Shown here: positions 44,783 to 53,120 of the stretch, piece after piece
Numbering within the stretch: position 1 is the stretch's first letter
Layout: every line of letters starts with the position of its first letter
Source of the DNA: an uncultured Ruminiclostridium sp.
Lineage (GTDB): Bacteria > Bacillota > Clostridia > Oscillospirales > Ruminococcaceae
Length of the DNA: 64,000 bases
NCBI GenBank assembly: GCA_910588335.1
Contig: CAJUQV010000010.1
Span: 26,196-90,195, forward strand
Direction of reading: 5' to 3'
Position numbers and translations under genes: made by a program
Notes under the pieces: generated by a model
Databases searched by the model: none
The model's input: the letters and a program-made list of their open reading frames with translations, nothing else
Told to the model about the DNA's origin: nothing

Positions 44783-46198
44783 TTAATCTTTTTTACTTTT
44801 GTAAATTCCCATAAACGCCAAAGTGGGTTCGGTTCGGGAATCCGTAATGTTTATCCGTATTTTGTCTGTTGTTATATTTTTCAGCGGAACAATCCGTTTA
44901 TATCCTATCACTGTCCCGCGATATATTTCGGAAAATACACCGTTAAGCTCCGCTTCAACCGTAAAGCTTTCAACACGCTGACCCAATGTAATGTTTTCTT
45001 TAAGAACAATATAATCTATCGCAACCGGTTTGTTCCACTGTGCTGAAATTACGGCAGTATTCATGCCTTTTTCGGTAATAAAAGAATCGTCGTAGTTATC
45101 CATACGAATTGCCTCGGCGTTTCTGCCGTTGGAAGAGAGATTCGCTTTTTCCAAAAGATTTTCACAAAAGGCGCTGCGAATAAAATCTCCCAACTCGTTA
45201 AGACGTTTCACATCGTTTTCGTGAAAAAGGCCGCTACGTGTCGGAGGTATGTTAAGCAAAAAGGTGGCGTTGCCCCCGACGGAATTGATATAGATCCCAA
45301 CAAGCTCGTCAAGACTGCGCACTTTATCGTTTTCCCCTTCGTGCCAAAACCAGCCGGGACGAATCGATGTATTTACCTCGGCGGGATACCATATCAGCTT
45401 TTCCTCGTTTTCAAGCATTTTCCTGCTTCCCAGGTCGGAATCACGCGCATCAATTTTACGCGAGCGAAATTCACTGTCGTCCTTTTGCTGGCTCTTTTCG
45501 GAAATAATTTCGCTGTCCTTCGTTCTTTCGGGAACAACGCTCCATTCCGAAGCGCGGGTATGTCCCGCTTCGTTTCCGCACCAGCGTACATCCGGACCGC
45601 ACACGGAAATACAAGCTTCGGGACGAAGCCTTCGTATTACATCGTAATATCGTTCCCAGTCGTAATATTGCTTTTTTCCATTGGAACCTTCGCCGCAGGC
45701 GCCGTCAAACCATACGGAAAAAATTTCCCCGTAATTGGTAAGCAGCTCCGTTAGCTGATTTACGAAAAAGTCATCGTAAGCTTTCCCCTGACCGTACAGC
45801 GGACAGTTTCTGTCCCAAGGGGAAAGGTATACGCCGAATTTTATCCCGTATTTTTCACAGGCATCCGAAACCTCTTTTACAACATCTCCCTTTCCGTTTT
45901 TCCAGGGAGAGGCGGCAACGGTGTGTTCGGTAAATTTGCTTGGCCAGAGACAAAAGCCGTCATGATGCTTACAGGTAAGTATTATCCCCCTCATTCCCGC
46001 TTTTTTTACGGATTTTACCCATTGCTCCGCGTCAAGCTCAACGGGATTGAATATCGCGGGGCTTTCGGTACCGTCACCCCATTCCCTGTCCGTAAAAGTA
46101 TTTACCGTAAAATGTATAAATGCGTAAAATTCAAGCTGCTGAAAGCTGATTTGCCTTTTGTGCGGAGTAATACCCGCAAGTCTTTCATCAAGTGTCAT
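44783..46198 (-). CDS. Alpha-L-fucosidase, glycoside hydrolase family 29
   Basis: A 471-residue enzyme that releases L-fucose. The barrel has AFIHFTVNTFTDREWG, ILTCKHHDGFCLWPSKFT, VYLSPWDRN and the nucleophile in VWFDGACGEG. A beta-sandwich/discoidin-like region follows. It lacks a signal peptide. The start at 46198 follows GGAGGCAG. A longer frame to 46357 is open only because it runs through a family B element and is not real. It heads an operon with the beta-galactosidase and binding protein and is divergent from an AraC regulator, pointing to fucosylated galactosides of host glycans as substrate. Confidence 0.92.
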   Translation of the reverse strand: MTLDERLAGITPHKRQISFQQLEFYAFIHFTVNTFTDREWGDGTESPAIFNPVELDAEQWVKSVKKAGMRGIILTCKHHDGFCLWPSKFTEHTVAASPWKNGKGDVVKEVSDACEKYGIKFGVYLSPWDRNCPLYGQGKAYDDFFVNQLTELLTNYGEIFSVWFDGACGEGSNGKKQYYDWERYYDVIRRLRPEACISVCGPDVRWCGNEAGHTRASEWSVVPERTKDSEIISEKSQQKDDSEFRSRKIDARDSDLGSRKMLENEEKLIWYPAEVNTSIRPGWFWHEGENDKVRSLDELVGIYINSVGGNATFLLNIPPTRSGLFHENDVKRLNELGDFIRSAFCENLLEKANLSSNGRNAEAIRMDNYDDSFITEKGMNTAVISAQWNKPVAIDYIVLKENITLGQRVESFTVEAELNGVFSEIYRGTVIGYKRIVPLKNITTDKIRINITDSRTEPTLAFMGIYKSKKD

Positions 46199-46227
46199 TT
46201 CTGCCTCCGAATATATAAAATCAATAC

Positions 46228-46389
46228 TATTGCTCCACCAATTAACTCTTGAATTTTTCTGCTTGCCCGACTGCCGAAATACTTCGTTGGAAACCCTTGA
46301 AATATGCGCATATTCCTGCGACTGTCTTCCTTGTCTTTCGACAGCCGTTCGGCGCATAAAATCTTCAAGAGTTAATTGATGGAGCAGTA
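46228..46389 (-). mobile_element. Family B MITE-like element, copy 1 (162 bp)
   Basis: 26-bp terminal repeats TATTGCTCCACCAATTAACTC (left part) and its near-complement ending GAGTTAATTGATGGAGCAGTA bound a non-coding body. On the minus strand the core reads GCAGGAATATGCGCATATTTC followed by AAGGG. It lies about 30 bp upstream of the fucosidase start, between it and the divergent AraC gene, so it occupies the operon's promoter region. A family D palindrome abuts its right end. Confidence 0.82.
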
Positions 46390-46444
46390 ATACTAATCTT
46401 TGATTAAGGTATAAACAATAATACGGATGATCAAAGATTAGTAT
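46390..46444. repeat. Family D palindrome abutting family B copy 1
   Basis: ATACTAATCTTTGAT (46390-46404) is perfectly complementary to 46430-46444, with a 25-nt loop. It begins at the base following the family B end. Confidence 0.75.
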
Positions 46445-46477
46445 AAAACCTAAACTGTAAATTTATTATAAACTCTA

Positions 46478-46506
46478 TTGACACCGCCGTCAAGAAATGA
46501 TATTAT
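46478..46506 (+). promoter_or_regulatory. Promoter of the AraC-family regulator
   Basis: TTGACA (46478-46483), a 17-bp spacer and TATTAT (46501-46506), about 36 bp before the TTG start. Confidence 0.8.
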
Positions 46507-46541
46507 GATTATATAACAATATTGAGGTGGGAGGAATTTTT

Positions 46542-47351
46542 TTGTTTTTTTACGATTATCCTATAATTCGCGCGGAAAGGGCTCTTCCTTTGTTTCTTTT
46601 AAATATTGGATTGCAACATTGTCAGGATCATATTACAAGAAGCGCAGGATACCCCTGTCACCAGATTTTATATTGCACAAAGGGCAGCGGAACGCTTTTG
46701 CTGGATGGCAATGAAATTATTATATCCTCCTATAAAGCGATTTTCATGCCTGCGTGTTATCCCCATGAATATTATCCCAATGAGGATATATGGGATATTC
46801 ATTGGGTGGTTCCGTCAGGATATGCAACGGATGACATACTTAGTCATTTTGGACTGGTAAAACCTGGTATTTTTGCACTTAAGGAAATAAACGTGTTGGA
46901 GCATATTTTCAGAAAAATGCATGACGCCATATGCTCCGACACTATTTTCGGAAACTATAAGGCTTCAGGGTATTTATACGATTTTCTGATAGAATTTTAC
47001 AGACTGATTTCCGCAAAATCAGCGGTGACGCCCTCAAATGCCGCTTTGATGAAGTCGATAGATTACATCAATTCCAATTTTGCAGCACACATTTCAATGA
47101 GCGAGCTTTGCGCCGCTTCCGGAGTATCCAAGGAACACTTATGCACACTTTTCAGAAACAATCTTGATATGCGTCCCATGGAGTATGTTGCTAAGCGCCG
47201 TATTCAGGCGGCAAAAGAGCTTTTGACCGGAAGCGAAAAAACAGTTGAGACAATTGCTCTGGAAACCGGCTTTTGCACCGCAAGTTATTTCTGCAAGCTT
47301 TTTAAAAGGTATGAGGGAATATCTCCGATGCGTTTCAAAAACGCAAGGTGA
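46542..47351 (+). CDS. AraC-family transcriptional regulator of the fucoside operon
   Basis: A 269-residue regulator. The N-terminal cupin-like sensor has CHQILYCTKGSGTLLLDG and YPHEYYPNEDIWDIHWV; the C-terminal double HTH has ISMSELCAASGVSKEHLCTLFR and ETIALETGFCTASYFCKLFKRY with the terminal SPMRFK. Start is TTG at 46542, 7 nt after GGGAGG. It is divergent from fucosidase-galactosidase-binding protein and probably activates them when a fucose- or galactose-containing ligand is present. That link is inferred from position. Confidence 0.9.
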   Translation: MFFYDYPIIRAERALPLFLLNIGLQHCQDHITRSAGYPCHQILYCTKGSGTLLLDGNEIIISSYKAIFMPACYPHEYYPNEDIWDIHWVVPSGYATDDILSHFGLVKPGIFALKEINVLEHIFRKMHDAICSDTIFGNYKASGYLYDFLIEFYRLISAKSAVTPSNAALMKSIDYINSNFAAHISMSELCAASGVSKEHLCTLFRNNLDMRPMEYVAKRRIQAAKELLTGSEKTVETIALETGFCTASYFCKLFKRYEGISPMRFKNAR

Positions 47352-47490
47352 TAGCACCAGAACAGTGAATTGCATTAAACCTTTTTGTAAAACTAATGAA
47401 GAAATCCGAAAATTTAAGTAATTTGTTTTTTCGTTCTGTTGAAAGCCGTGTGGAACATGATGAGGAAGCATTTATTCTCAATCAAACATT

Positions 47491-47535
47491 AAAATGATAA
47501 TCCGCCATTCAAAATGAGTGGTGGATTATCATTTT
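47491..47535 (+). terminator. Terminator after the AraC gene
   Basis: AAAATGATAATCC (47491-47503) pairs with GGATTATCATTTT (47523-47535), with extra CCA/TGG pairing inside. It is followed by ATATTATTG rather than a pure T-run but is A/T-flanked on both sides. Confidence 0.7.
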
Positions 47536-47869
47536 ATATTATTGTTTAATCCTCCATTTTTTCATACCCCGGCTCGTCCTCGTCGTCGAAGTCGTATTTG
47601 AGCAAGTCGGCGTTACCAGACACATCGGCCTTTAGAGACAAGTCTTTGTTTCACAGGTTATGGTTCGGCATCGCCATTTCGCGGGTTTTCTATCGCAAAA
47701 AAATTCAACGCGGCAATCGACAGAATTTGTCGAAAAGACACGTGCAATATCTTGTTTATGGAGGTTCTATTTTTTTGTCTCACAAAAGGAGACCACAAGT
47801 ATATCATTGTCGAATTTTATGTATAACCGTGATAAAATCACGAAAAATATTGAAATATAAAAAAACAAC
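47536..47869. other. Intergenic stretch with possible gene debris
   Basis: No full gene. On the minus strand about 33 codons ending near 47546 read ADVSGNADLLKYDFDDEDEPG and end in a stop, like an acidic protein tail, but a TGA closes the frame upstream; it may be a relic. GCGGGTTTT followed by AATTTGTCGAAAAGACACGTGCAATATC (about 47691-47752) is similar to a block at about 50353-50448, suggesting another low-copy repeat. Confidence 0.35.
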
Positions 47870-47898
47870 TTGAAATATATTTCAAATTGGTGTATTAT
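47870..47898 (+). promoter_or_regulatory. Promoter with overlapping palindrome, DUF896 operon
   Basis: TTGAAA (47870-47875), 17 bp, TATTAT (47893-47898). The -35 is the left half of a perfect 16-bp palindrome, TTGAAATATATTTCAA (47870-47885), a candidate operator. Confidence 0.65.
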
Positions 47899-47956
47899 AT
47901 TATATGAACAGTAAAAAAGCCGTAAAAAAATGATTAAATGACAACGGAGGTGTTTA

Positions 47957-48163
47957 ATGGAAAAAGAAAAAATTGAAAGGATAAATTTTCTTGCGGCCAA
48001 GTCAAGAACCGAAGGTCTTACCGAAAAGGAAAAGTCGGAGCAGCAGGCTTTAAGGGACGAATATCGCGCGGGCTTCCGTAGAAACCTTTCCGCTCAGCTT
48101 GATAACACCTATATTGTTGATAAAAACGGCAACAAGACCAAATTAAAAAAAAGTAAAAATTAA
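47957..48163 (+). CDS. DUF896 (YnzC-like) small protein
   Basis: A 68-residue protein. ERINFLAAKSRTEGLTEKEKSEQQALRDEY matches the helix pair of the UPF0291/DUF896 family, followed by GFRRNLSAQLDNTYIVD. Members such as B. subtilis YnzC are small helical proteins without a settled function, some under SOS control; I see no LexA box here. GGAGGTG precedes the ATG. A second gene follows after 14 nt. Confidence 0.92.
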   Translation: MEKEKIERINFLAAKSRTEGLTEKEKSEQQALRDEYRAGFRRNLSAQLDNTYIVDKNGNKTKLKKSKN

Positions 48164-48177
48164 GGAGGAAAAAGCCA

Positions 48178-49287
48178 ATGGCAAAATACATGACCAGCGG
48201 TGCACAAAAGATTATGGAGTGCTTTCTTCAGTCCTCCGGAGGAAAAAGCGCGCTTTATGACGACGAAATGAACCTTGTATGGAGCAATTATCATGAGTTT
48301 TTCGACGACTTTGATCTTAAACAGGTTAAAAGCGAAAATCAACTGACCTCCGAGACCGCCGTATCTGTTATTAAAAACGGCGTAAGAGCGGTACTGAATA
48401 TTACGCCCGTTCGTAAAACCGTGCGCACGATTTGCGCCTATGTATGCAGCATAAAAGATGCCTATGATATTTACAGGCTTATGAGTAAAACCGTTATTTC
48501 CGACTTTTCAAATAATATAATGAATAAGAGTAAGGCACGGATAGAAAAGCTTGTTATGCTCAATCAGGAGATACATGAGGCCGCCTCTGATCTGATTACG
48601 AATAACGCGGAATGCGGCTCCGAAAGCAGCGTGCTTAATGAATTGATTCTACAGCAGGAACAGCTTCTTACCACTATGAACAACGAGATAAGGTTTTACA
48701 TTGATACCTGTTACAAAGAACTGTCTGAAGAAAAGGAATTTTGTAACCTTACAATCTTATTTGCCACCGTCTTTTCCTATATAGCGGAGGATTTTAAAGA
48801 GCTAAAGCGAAAAGTGGTTCTATCTGTACCCAAAAAGGATTATTATATTATGAATGGCGGCAGTACGCTTTTACTTGCGTTTATGCATTTGCTTCGTGCG
48901 CATATTATGCTTTCACCCACCAAAAGCTCGGTTACGTTATCTGCCGAATATAACGATACCATAACACCCGCCGGATCGTTTCTTGTAAAGGTAAAGACAA
49001 CCCTGCTTTCCGATGACAAGACGGACGAAAGTACGCTTTTAACATCACGCGCTTACCGTGAGCTCTCCAAAAAAGTGTTCAAATACAATTACGGAGGAAC
49101 CTTCGAGTGTACCGACACCAAAAAAAATATGCAGACGATTTTTTCTGTTCCCGTAGCCAAAAAGAACAGAGGAGCTATGCTGAACAGCTCCAATGTGTGC
49201 TACAACTGTGATGAGGGAGGAATATACCGCAGATATATGCGTGAAATAATTTGCACGGAAAATGAAGAACACAAAACTTTGGATTGA
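48178..49287 (+). CDS. Degenerate histidine-kinase-like protein
   Basis: A 369-residue cytosolic protein without clear family identity. The N-terminus (ALYDDEMNLVWSNYHEFF) looks like a PAS fold. Residues 110-180 are helical, as in a dimerisation domain, but no H-box histidine is seen. The C-terminal half (SVPKKDYYIMNGGSTLLLAFMHLL, then a beta-rich stretch) resembles a GHKL ATPase fold with the N- and G-boxes eroded. A terminal VCYNCDEGG adds a CxxC. It may be a pseudokinase or scaffold. AAGGAGG precedes the ATG. It is 14 nt after the DUF896 gene and upstream of a real two-component pair. Confidence 0.55.
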   Translation: MAKYMTSGAQKIMECFLQSSGGKSALYDDEMNLVWSNYHEFFDDFDLKQVKSENQLTSETAVSVIKNGVRAVLNITPVRKTVRTICAYVCSIKDAYDIYRLMSKTVISDFSNNIMNKSKARIEKLVMLNQEIHEAASDLITNNAECGSESSVLNELILQQEQLLTTMNNEIRFYIDTCYKELSEEKEFCNLTILFATVFSYIAEDFKELKRKVVLSVPKKDYYIMNGGSTLLLAFMHLLRAHIMLSPTKSSVTLSAEYNDTITPAGSFLVKVKTTLLSDDKTDESTLLTSRAYRELSKKVFKYNYGGTFECTDTKKNMQTIFSVPVAKKNRGAMLNSSNVCYNCDEGGIYRRYMREIICTENEEHKTLD

Positions 49288-49563
49288 CGGTAATATCAAT
49301 AGCTTTTATATTCGTCGCTGTTGCAAAACATACAAATCCTGTCGGTATAAATTCGGCAAATACACAAAAACTGATATTATGCTGTTTTTTGCAAAACTTT
49401 TCTGTCCATTTTAAAATGGCTGTCACATAATTATCATATTGGCAATATATAATTAAGACTGTCAGGAGAAATCCTGGCAGTGGTTAATGAAACATTAATC
49501 ATAATTTCCTCTCCCAACATTTTCATTTTAATCTCATTTGATTTCGCACATTTTGTGCAATAC
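49288..49563 (+). other. Intergenic region with a GNRA-capped hairpin
   Basis: No gene. ACTGTCAGGA-GAAA-TCCTGGCAGT (49458-49481) forms a 10-bp stem with a GAAA tetraloop and one G-U pair; no T-run follows, so it is more like a structured RNA element than a terminator. The rest is AT-rich without other signals I can support. Confidence 0.55.
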
Positions 49564-49601
49564 CGTTCAGTGAGGCGAAAGCTTTGCTGAACGATTTTTT
49601 T
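49564..49601 (+). terminator. Terminator or attenuator before the response regulator
   Basis: CGTTCAG pairs with CTGAACG across an internal GGCGAAAGC mini-stem, followed by ATTTTTTTAA. It ends 49 nt before the regulator ATG, closer to that gene than to the upstream stop (49287), so leader attenuation is possible. Confidence 0.7.
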
Positions 49602-49650
49602 AATTGCCATAATTCCGGTTTATATTTCAATAAAAGAAAGGAACAAAAAA

Positions 49651-50328
49651 ATGTACAAAATTTTGATTGCAGACGATGAACAAAAGATTCGTGAGGTTTT
49701 AAGAGAGTACGCGGAATACGAGGGGCACGAGGTAGTGGAGGCCGTTGACGGTATGCAGGCGGTGGAACTGTCCAAGCAGGAGGACTTCGATATTATAATT
49801 CTCGACATTATGATGCCCAGATTGGACGGTTTTTCCGCCTGTAAAGAAATTCGTAAGTTTAAACAGACGCCGGTGCTTATGCTGTCCGCGAGAGGAGAGG
49901 AGTACGATAAGCTGTTCGGCTTTGAAATAGGCGCTGACGACTACGTGGTAAAGCCTTTTTCTCCAAAGGAGGTATTGGCAAGAATAAACGCCATTATAAA
50001 ACGCAACAAGGGCGCTGATTCGATGGCGGACGCCGCCGTGTTTGAAGGTCTGGAAATAAACTTCACCTCCCGCGACGTGAAGATCGACGGCGTAAAGGCT
50101 AATCTTACTCCAAAGGAATACGACCTGCTGTTTTATCTCGTGAGAAACAAAAACATAGCCCTTTCAAGAAATAAGCTTTTGGAAGAGGTATGGGGCTACG
50201 ACTTTTTCGGCGACGACCGTACTATTGATACGCATATAAAAATGTTAAGAAATAACCTTGGCCCTTACAGAAAGTTTATAGTCACCCTTCGCGGAATGGG
50301 ATACAAGTTTGAAACGGATAACGATTAA
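49651..50328 (+). CDS. OmpR-family response regulator
   Basis: A 225-residue regulator. The receiver has acidic residues in IADDE, phospho-acceptor Asp52 in IILDIMMPRLDG and the lysine in VVKPFSP. The winged-helix output has LTPKEYDLLFYLVRN and ...DDRTIDTHIKMLRNNLG. AAAGGA precedes the ATG. Its kinase follows after 217 nt. Stimulus unknown; the absence of obvious transport or resistance genes next to it leaves the target open. Confidence 0.93.
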   Translation: MYKILIADDEQKIREVLREYAEYEGHEVVEAVDGMQAVELSKQEDFDIIILDIMMPRLDGFSACKEIRKFKQTPVLMLSARGEEYDKLFGFEIGADDYVVKPFSPKEVLARINAIIKRNKGADSMADAAVFEGLEINFTSRDVKIDGVKANLTPKEYDLLFYLVRNKNIALSRNKLLEEVWGYDFFGDDRTIDTHIKMLRNNLGPYRKFIVTLRGMGYKFETDND

Positions 50329-50545
50329 GAATTTGTATTCATCGGACTTGTATGCGGGTTTTAAAGTAAATTTTGCGGAGGACAAGTCAAGGAATTTTAA
50401 CAAAGTCATAGATAAAATTTGCCGAAAAGGCGCGTATAATAATATCCAATGATTACAAGCTCTAAGGGATAAAGGCAGAACAGCGCAATTATTTTCGTAC
50501 GGTTTGCGGTACAACGATACTATATAAAATAATAAGGAAAAAACA
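50329..50545 (+). other. Gap between response regulator and kinase
   Basis: 217 bp without a gene, unusual for such a pair. GACTTGT and ACAAGTC can pair around a GCGGGTTTTAAAG loop, and AAATTTGCCGAAAAGGCGCG resembles a block near 47.7 kb and a shorter one at 52.9 kb. A separate promoter for the kinase is not evident. Confidence 0.4.
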
Positions 50546-52036
50546 ATGAAGGAATATTTCAGCAGCATACGCTTCAGATTATGGATAATTTTCGTATTGT
50601 TTACTCTGGTGACAATGGGCGTACTGTTTGTTTCCCGCTCCGTTCTTACGCCGTTTTTTTACGGCAAATACAAGAAAAGCGAGTGCATCAACGTCGCCAA
50701 TACCATAGAAAAGCTGGTTACGTCGGAAACGTGGAGTCAATATGACAAAAACGATGTTGAATATCTTAAATCGGCGGTAGGGGATATGGCGTCAGATCAT
50801 CAGTTTGACATCATTATAAATCTCCCCGGAGTTATGCGGAATATGATGTTTTTAAAATCCGGAGACAATGAGATACTCCCGCAAAGCGTAAGCAGCGAAA
50901 TAAAATACAGCCTTCTCAATAAAGATGACGGAATTATTATCAGTAATGTGGATTTGAATAATTCCGAAGGCATTATTCTCGCAAAGTGCGTAAAACAGGA
51001 ATACGGTGATATGATTTATATCCCCGCCTACATCTTTATCTTTAGTTATACCGAACCGATAGGCACTACACTGAGCATCGTCAATTCAATTTCGTATATA
51101 TGCGCAAACATTATTTTGCTGTTTGCATGTATAATTTCAATAGTTATTTCCTCACATATTGCCAATCCCCTCGTAAAAATTTCCAAAAATGCCAAAAGCC
51201 TTATTAAGGGCGAATTTAATATGACAATAAGACACGGAGAATACGATGAGATCAAAACATTGACAGAAAACTTGAATGCCGCTTCCGCCGAAATATCCAA
51301 AACCGAAACCCTACGCAACGATCTTATGGCCAACGTTTCGCATGACCTTAAAACCCCTCTCACTATGATAAAGGCATATGCGGAGATGATAAGAGATCTT
51401 TCCGGTGACAATCCGGAAAAAAGGACAAAGCATTTAAAGGTTATTATAGATGAAACAGATAGGCTTACTCTGTTGGTTAACGACATATTGAATCTTTCCA
51501 AGCTGGAAAGCGGGGTTGCCGAAATAAATCTCTGCGTATTCGATTTGTCGCAGCTTCTGAAGGACATTATCAGCCGTTTCTCGCTTCTCGACAGTACAAG
51601 GGATTATACGGTAAGCCTCTTCGCAGAAGACTGCATTGAAATAAACGCGGATCAGCAGAAAATAGAACAGGTTGTTTACAATCTTGTCAACAACGCCATA
51701 AACTACATTGGTGACGATAAGACGGTATCCGTAAGGCTGTACCGAAAAGAAGGCGGCGCAGCTCGATTTGAGGTTTCGGATCACGGGCCGGGTATTCCGT
51801 CGGAACAGATACCTTATATCTGGGAAAGATATTACAAGGTTGATCGCTCGGAAAACTATAAGCGCGTAGTAAAGGGTACGGGACTTGGCCTTTCCATCGT
51901 AAAGGAAATATTTACGGTTCACGGCTTTGCCTTCGGCTGTGACAGCGTTGAGGGAAGCGGAAGCACGTTCTGGTTTGAATTTCCCGTTTATACGGAATCC
52001 GAACCCGCAGAACAGAAAGAGCTTCTTAAACCGTAA
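50546..52036 (+). CDS. Membrane sensor histidine kinase
   Basis: A 496-residue kinase. Helices at about 9-30 and 178-203 bracket an extracytoplasmic sensor of about 140 residues; a HAMP domain follows (NPLVKISKNAKSLIKGEFN). His266 lies in ANVSHDLKTPLTMIKAY. The ATPase has the N-box NLVNNAINYIGD, G1 DHGPGIP, F-box YIWERYYK and G2 GTGLGLSIVKE. AAGGAAA precedes the ATG. Its stop overlaps the next start by one base. Confidence 0.93.
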   Translation: MKEYFSSIRFRLWIIFVLFTLVTMGVLFVSRSVLTPFFYGKYKKSECINVANTIEKLVTSETWSQYDKNDVEYLKSAVGDMASDHQFDIIINLPGVMRNMMFLKSGDNEILPQSVSSEIKYSLLNKDDGIIISNVDLNNSEGIILAKCVKQEYGDMIYIPAYIFIFSYTEPIGTTLSIVNSISYICANIILLFACIISIVISSHIANPLVKISKNAKSLIKGEFNMTIRHGEYDEIKTLTENLNAASAEISKTETLRNDLMANVSHDLKTPLTMIKAYAEMIRDLSGDNPEKRTKHLKVIIDETDRLTLLVNDILNLSKLESGVAEINLCVFDLSQLLKDIISRFSLLDSTRDYTVSLFAEDCIEINADQQKIEQVVYNLVNNAINYIGDDKTVSVRLYRKEGGAARFEVSDHGPGIPSEQIPYIWERYYKVDRSENYKRVVKGTGLGLSIVKEIFTVHGFAFGCDSVEGSGSTFWFEFPVYTESEPAEQKELLKP

Positions 52037-52884
52037 TGAGAAAATTTGTTTACAAAATCGGAGAAAACTTTGAGGGAAAAGAGGCTAAAGCTTTCCTTAG
52101 ACATATGGGGTATTCCGCCGATATCATTAAGGAACTTAAAAAAGGCCGGCTTCTGGTAAACGGCTCAGAGGCTTACACGGTGCGGAAGCTTCACGCCGCT
52201 GATGTTCTTGAAACTATTTTTCCGGATGAGGTTTCGGATATTGAACCAAATATCAATCCATGTATAAAGCTGATTTATTCCGATAAAGACATTGCCGTAC
52301 TGTACAAGCCGCCTTATGTGCCAACTCACCAGAGTTTGGGTCATTATAGGGATACTTTGGCCAACCACTTTGCCGCCCTCTTCCCCGATACCCGTTTTCG
52401 TACCGCAACAAGACTTGATAAAAATACGTCGGGGCTGTGCCTTACAGCGCTGAACAAGCTGTCATCCGCAATTGTCTGCGCCCATAAGCCGAAAAAGCTT
52501 TATTATGCCGCGGTAAAGGGGGATATTCCTTTTTCGGGGACAATAAACGCGCCCATAGAAAGAGAACGGGAGGGAGATATAAAAAGAATCGTCACTCCTG
52601 AAGGAAAACCTTCGGTTACTCATTATAAAACGGTCAGGAAAAAAGGCGAGTATAGGTTGTTGGAAGTCGAGCTTGAAACGGGGAGAACACATCAGATACG
52701 GGTGCATATGGCTTATATCGGTTTCCCTCTTTTGGGAGACGAATTGTACGGAGGAGAAACGGAGCTTATTTCACGTCAGGCGCTGCATTGCGGAAAAATC
52801 GAGTTTTTTCATCCGATAACCAAAGAAAAAATGAGCTTTGAGCAACCTGTTCCGGAGGATATGGAGAAGATTTTTCAAAATTAG
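52036..52884 (+). CDS. RluA-family pseudouridine synthase
   Basis: A 282-residue enzyme. An N-terminal S4-like segment (AKAFLRHMGYSADIIKELKKGRLLVNG) precedes the catalytic domain with Asp128 in RLDKNTSGL and the GRTHQIRVHMAYIGFPLLGDELYGG block. It isomerises uridines in rRNA or tRNA; which sites is not clear. The ATG overlaps the kinase stop (TAATG). The TAG stop lies in the first bases of an inverted repeat (52881-52950). Confidence 0.9.
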   Translation: MRKFVYKIGENFEGKEAKAFLRHMGYSADIIKELKKGRLLVNGSEAYTVRKLHAADVLETIFPDEVSDIEPNINPCIKLIYSDKDIAVLYKPPYVPTHQSLGHYRDTLANHFAALFPDTRFRTATRLDKNTSGLCLTALNKLSSAIVCAHKPKKLYYAAVKGDIPFSGTINAPIEREREGDIKRIVTPEGKPSVTHYKTVRKKGEYRLLEVELETGRTHQIRVHMAYIGFPLLGDELYGGETELISRQALHCGKIEFFHPITKEKMSFEQPVPEDMEKIFQN

Positions 52885-52950
52885 AGCGTGTTAACATAAA
52901 ACCAATTTGCCGAAAAGATGTATATCGGGCTTTATGTGAACACGCTCTAA
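52881..52950. repeat. Inverted repeat overlapping the RluA stop codon
   Basis: TTAGAGCGTGTTAACATAAA (52881-52900) pairs with 52931-52950 with one mismatch; a 30-nt loop contains TTTGCCGAAAAG. AATTCTATTTTTATT follows, so it may act as a terminator. The right half AACACGCTCTAATT resembles GAACATGCTCTAATT at about 61676-61690, hinting at a dispersed family. Confidence 0.6.
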
Positions 52951-52959
52951 TTCTATTTT

Positions 52960-53120
52960 TATTGCTCCCCCAACTACTCTTGAAGATTTTATGATCTGAA
53001 CGACTGCCGAAATGCGAGGAAGAAAGCCGCAGGAATATGCGCATATTTCAAGGATTTCTGACGAAGTATTTCGGCATCAGTACAAGCAGAAAAATTCAAG
53101 AGTTAGTTGGGGGAGCAATA
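52960..53120 (+). mobile_element. Family B MITE-like element, copy 2 (161 bp)
   Basis: Ends TATTGCTCCCCCAACTACTC (52960 on) and TTCAAGAGTTAGTTGGGGGA (53095 on). Compared with copy 1 both ends changed together (CCAATTAA/TTAATTG to CCAACTAA/TTAGTTG), keeping pairing. The body carries GCAGGAATATGCGCATATTTC then AAGGATTTCTGACGAAG. Another palindrome (AACCAAT / ATTGGTAT, 53121-53160) abuts its right end, as at 46.39 kb. Confidence 0.82.

Noticed and set aside
47598..47873. Plus-strand frames in the AraC-DUF896 gap
   Set aside because: No ribosome site; composition unlike neighbouring genes; minus-strand debris is equally likely.
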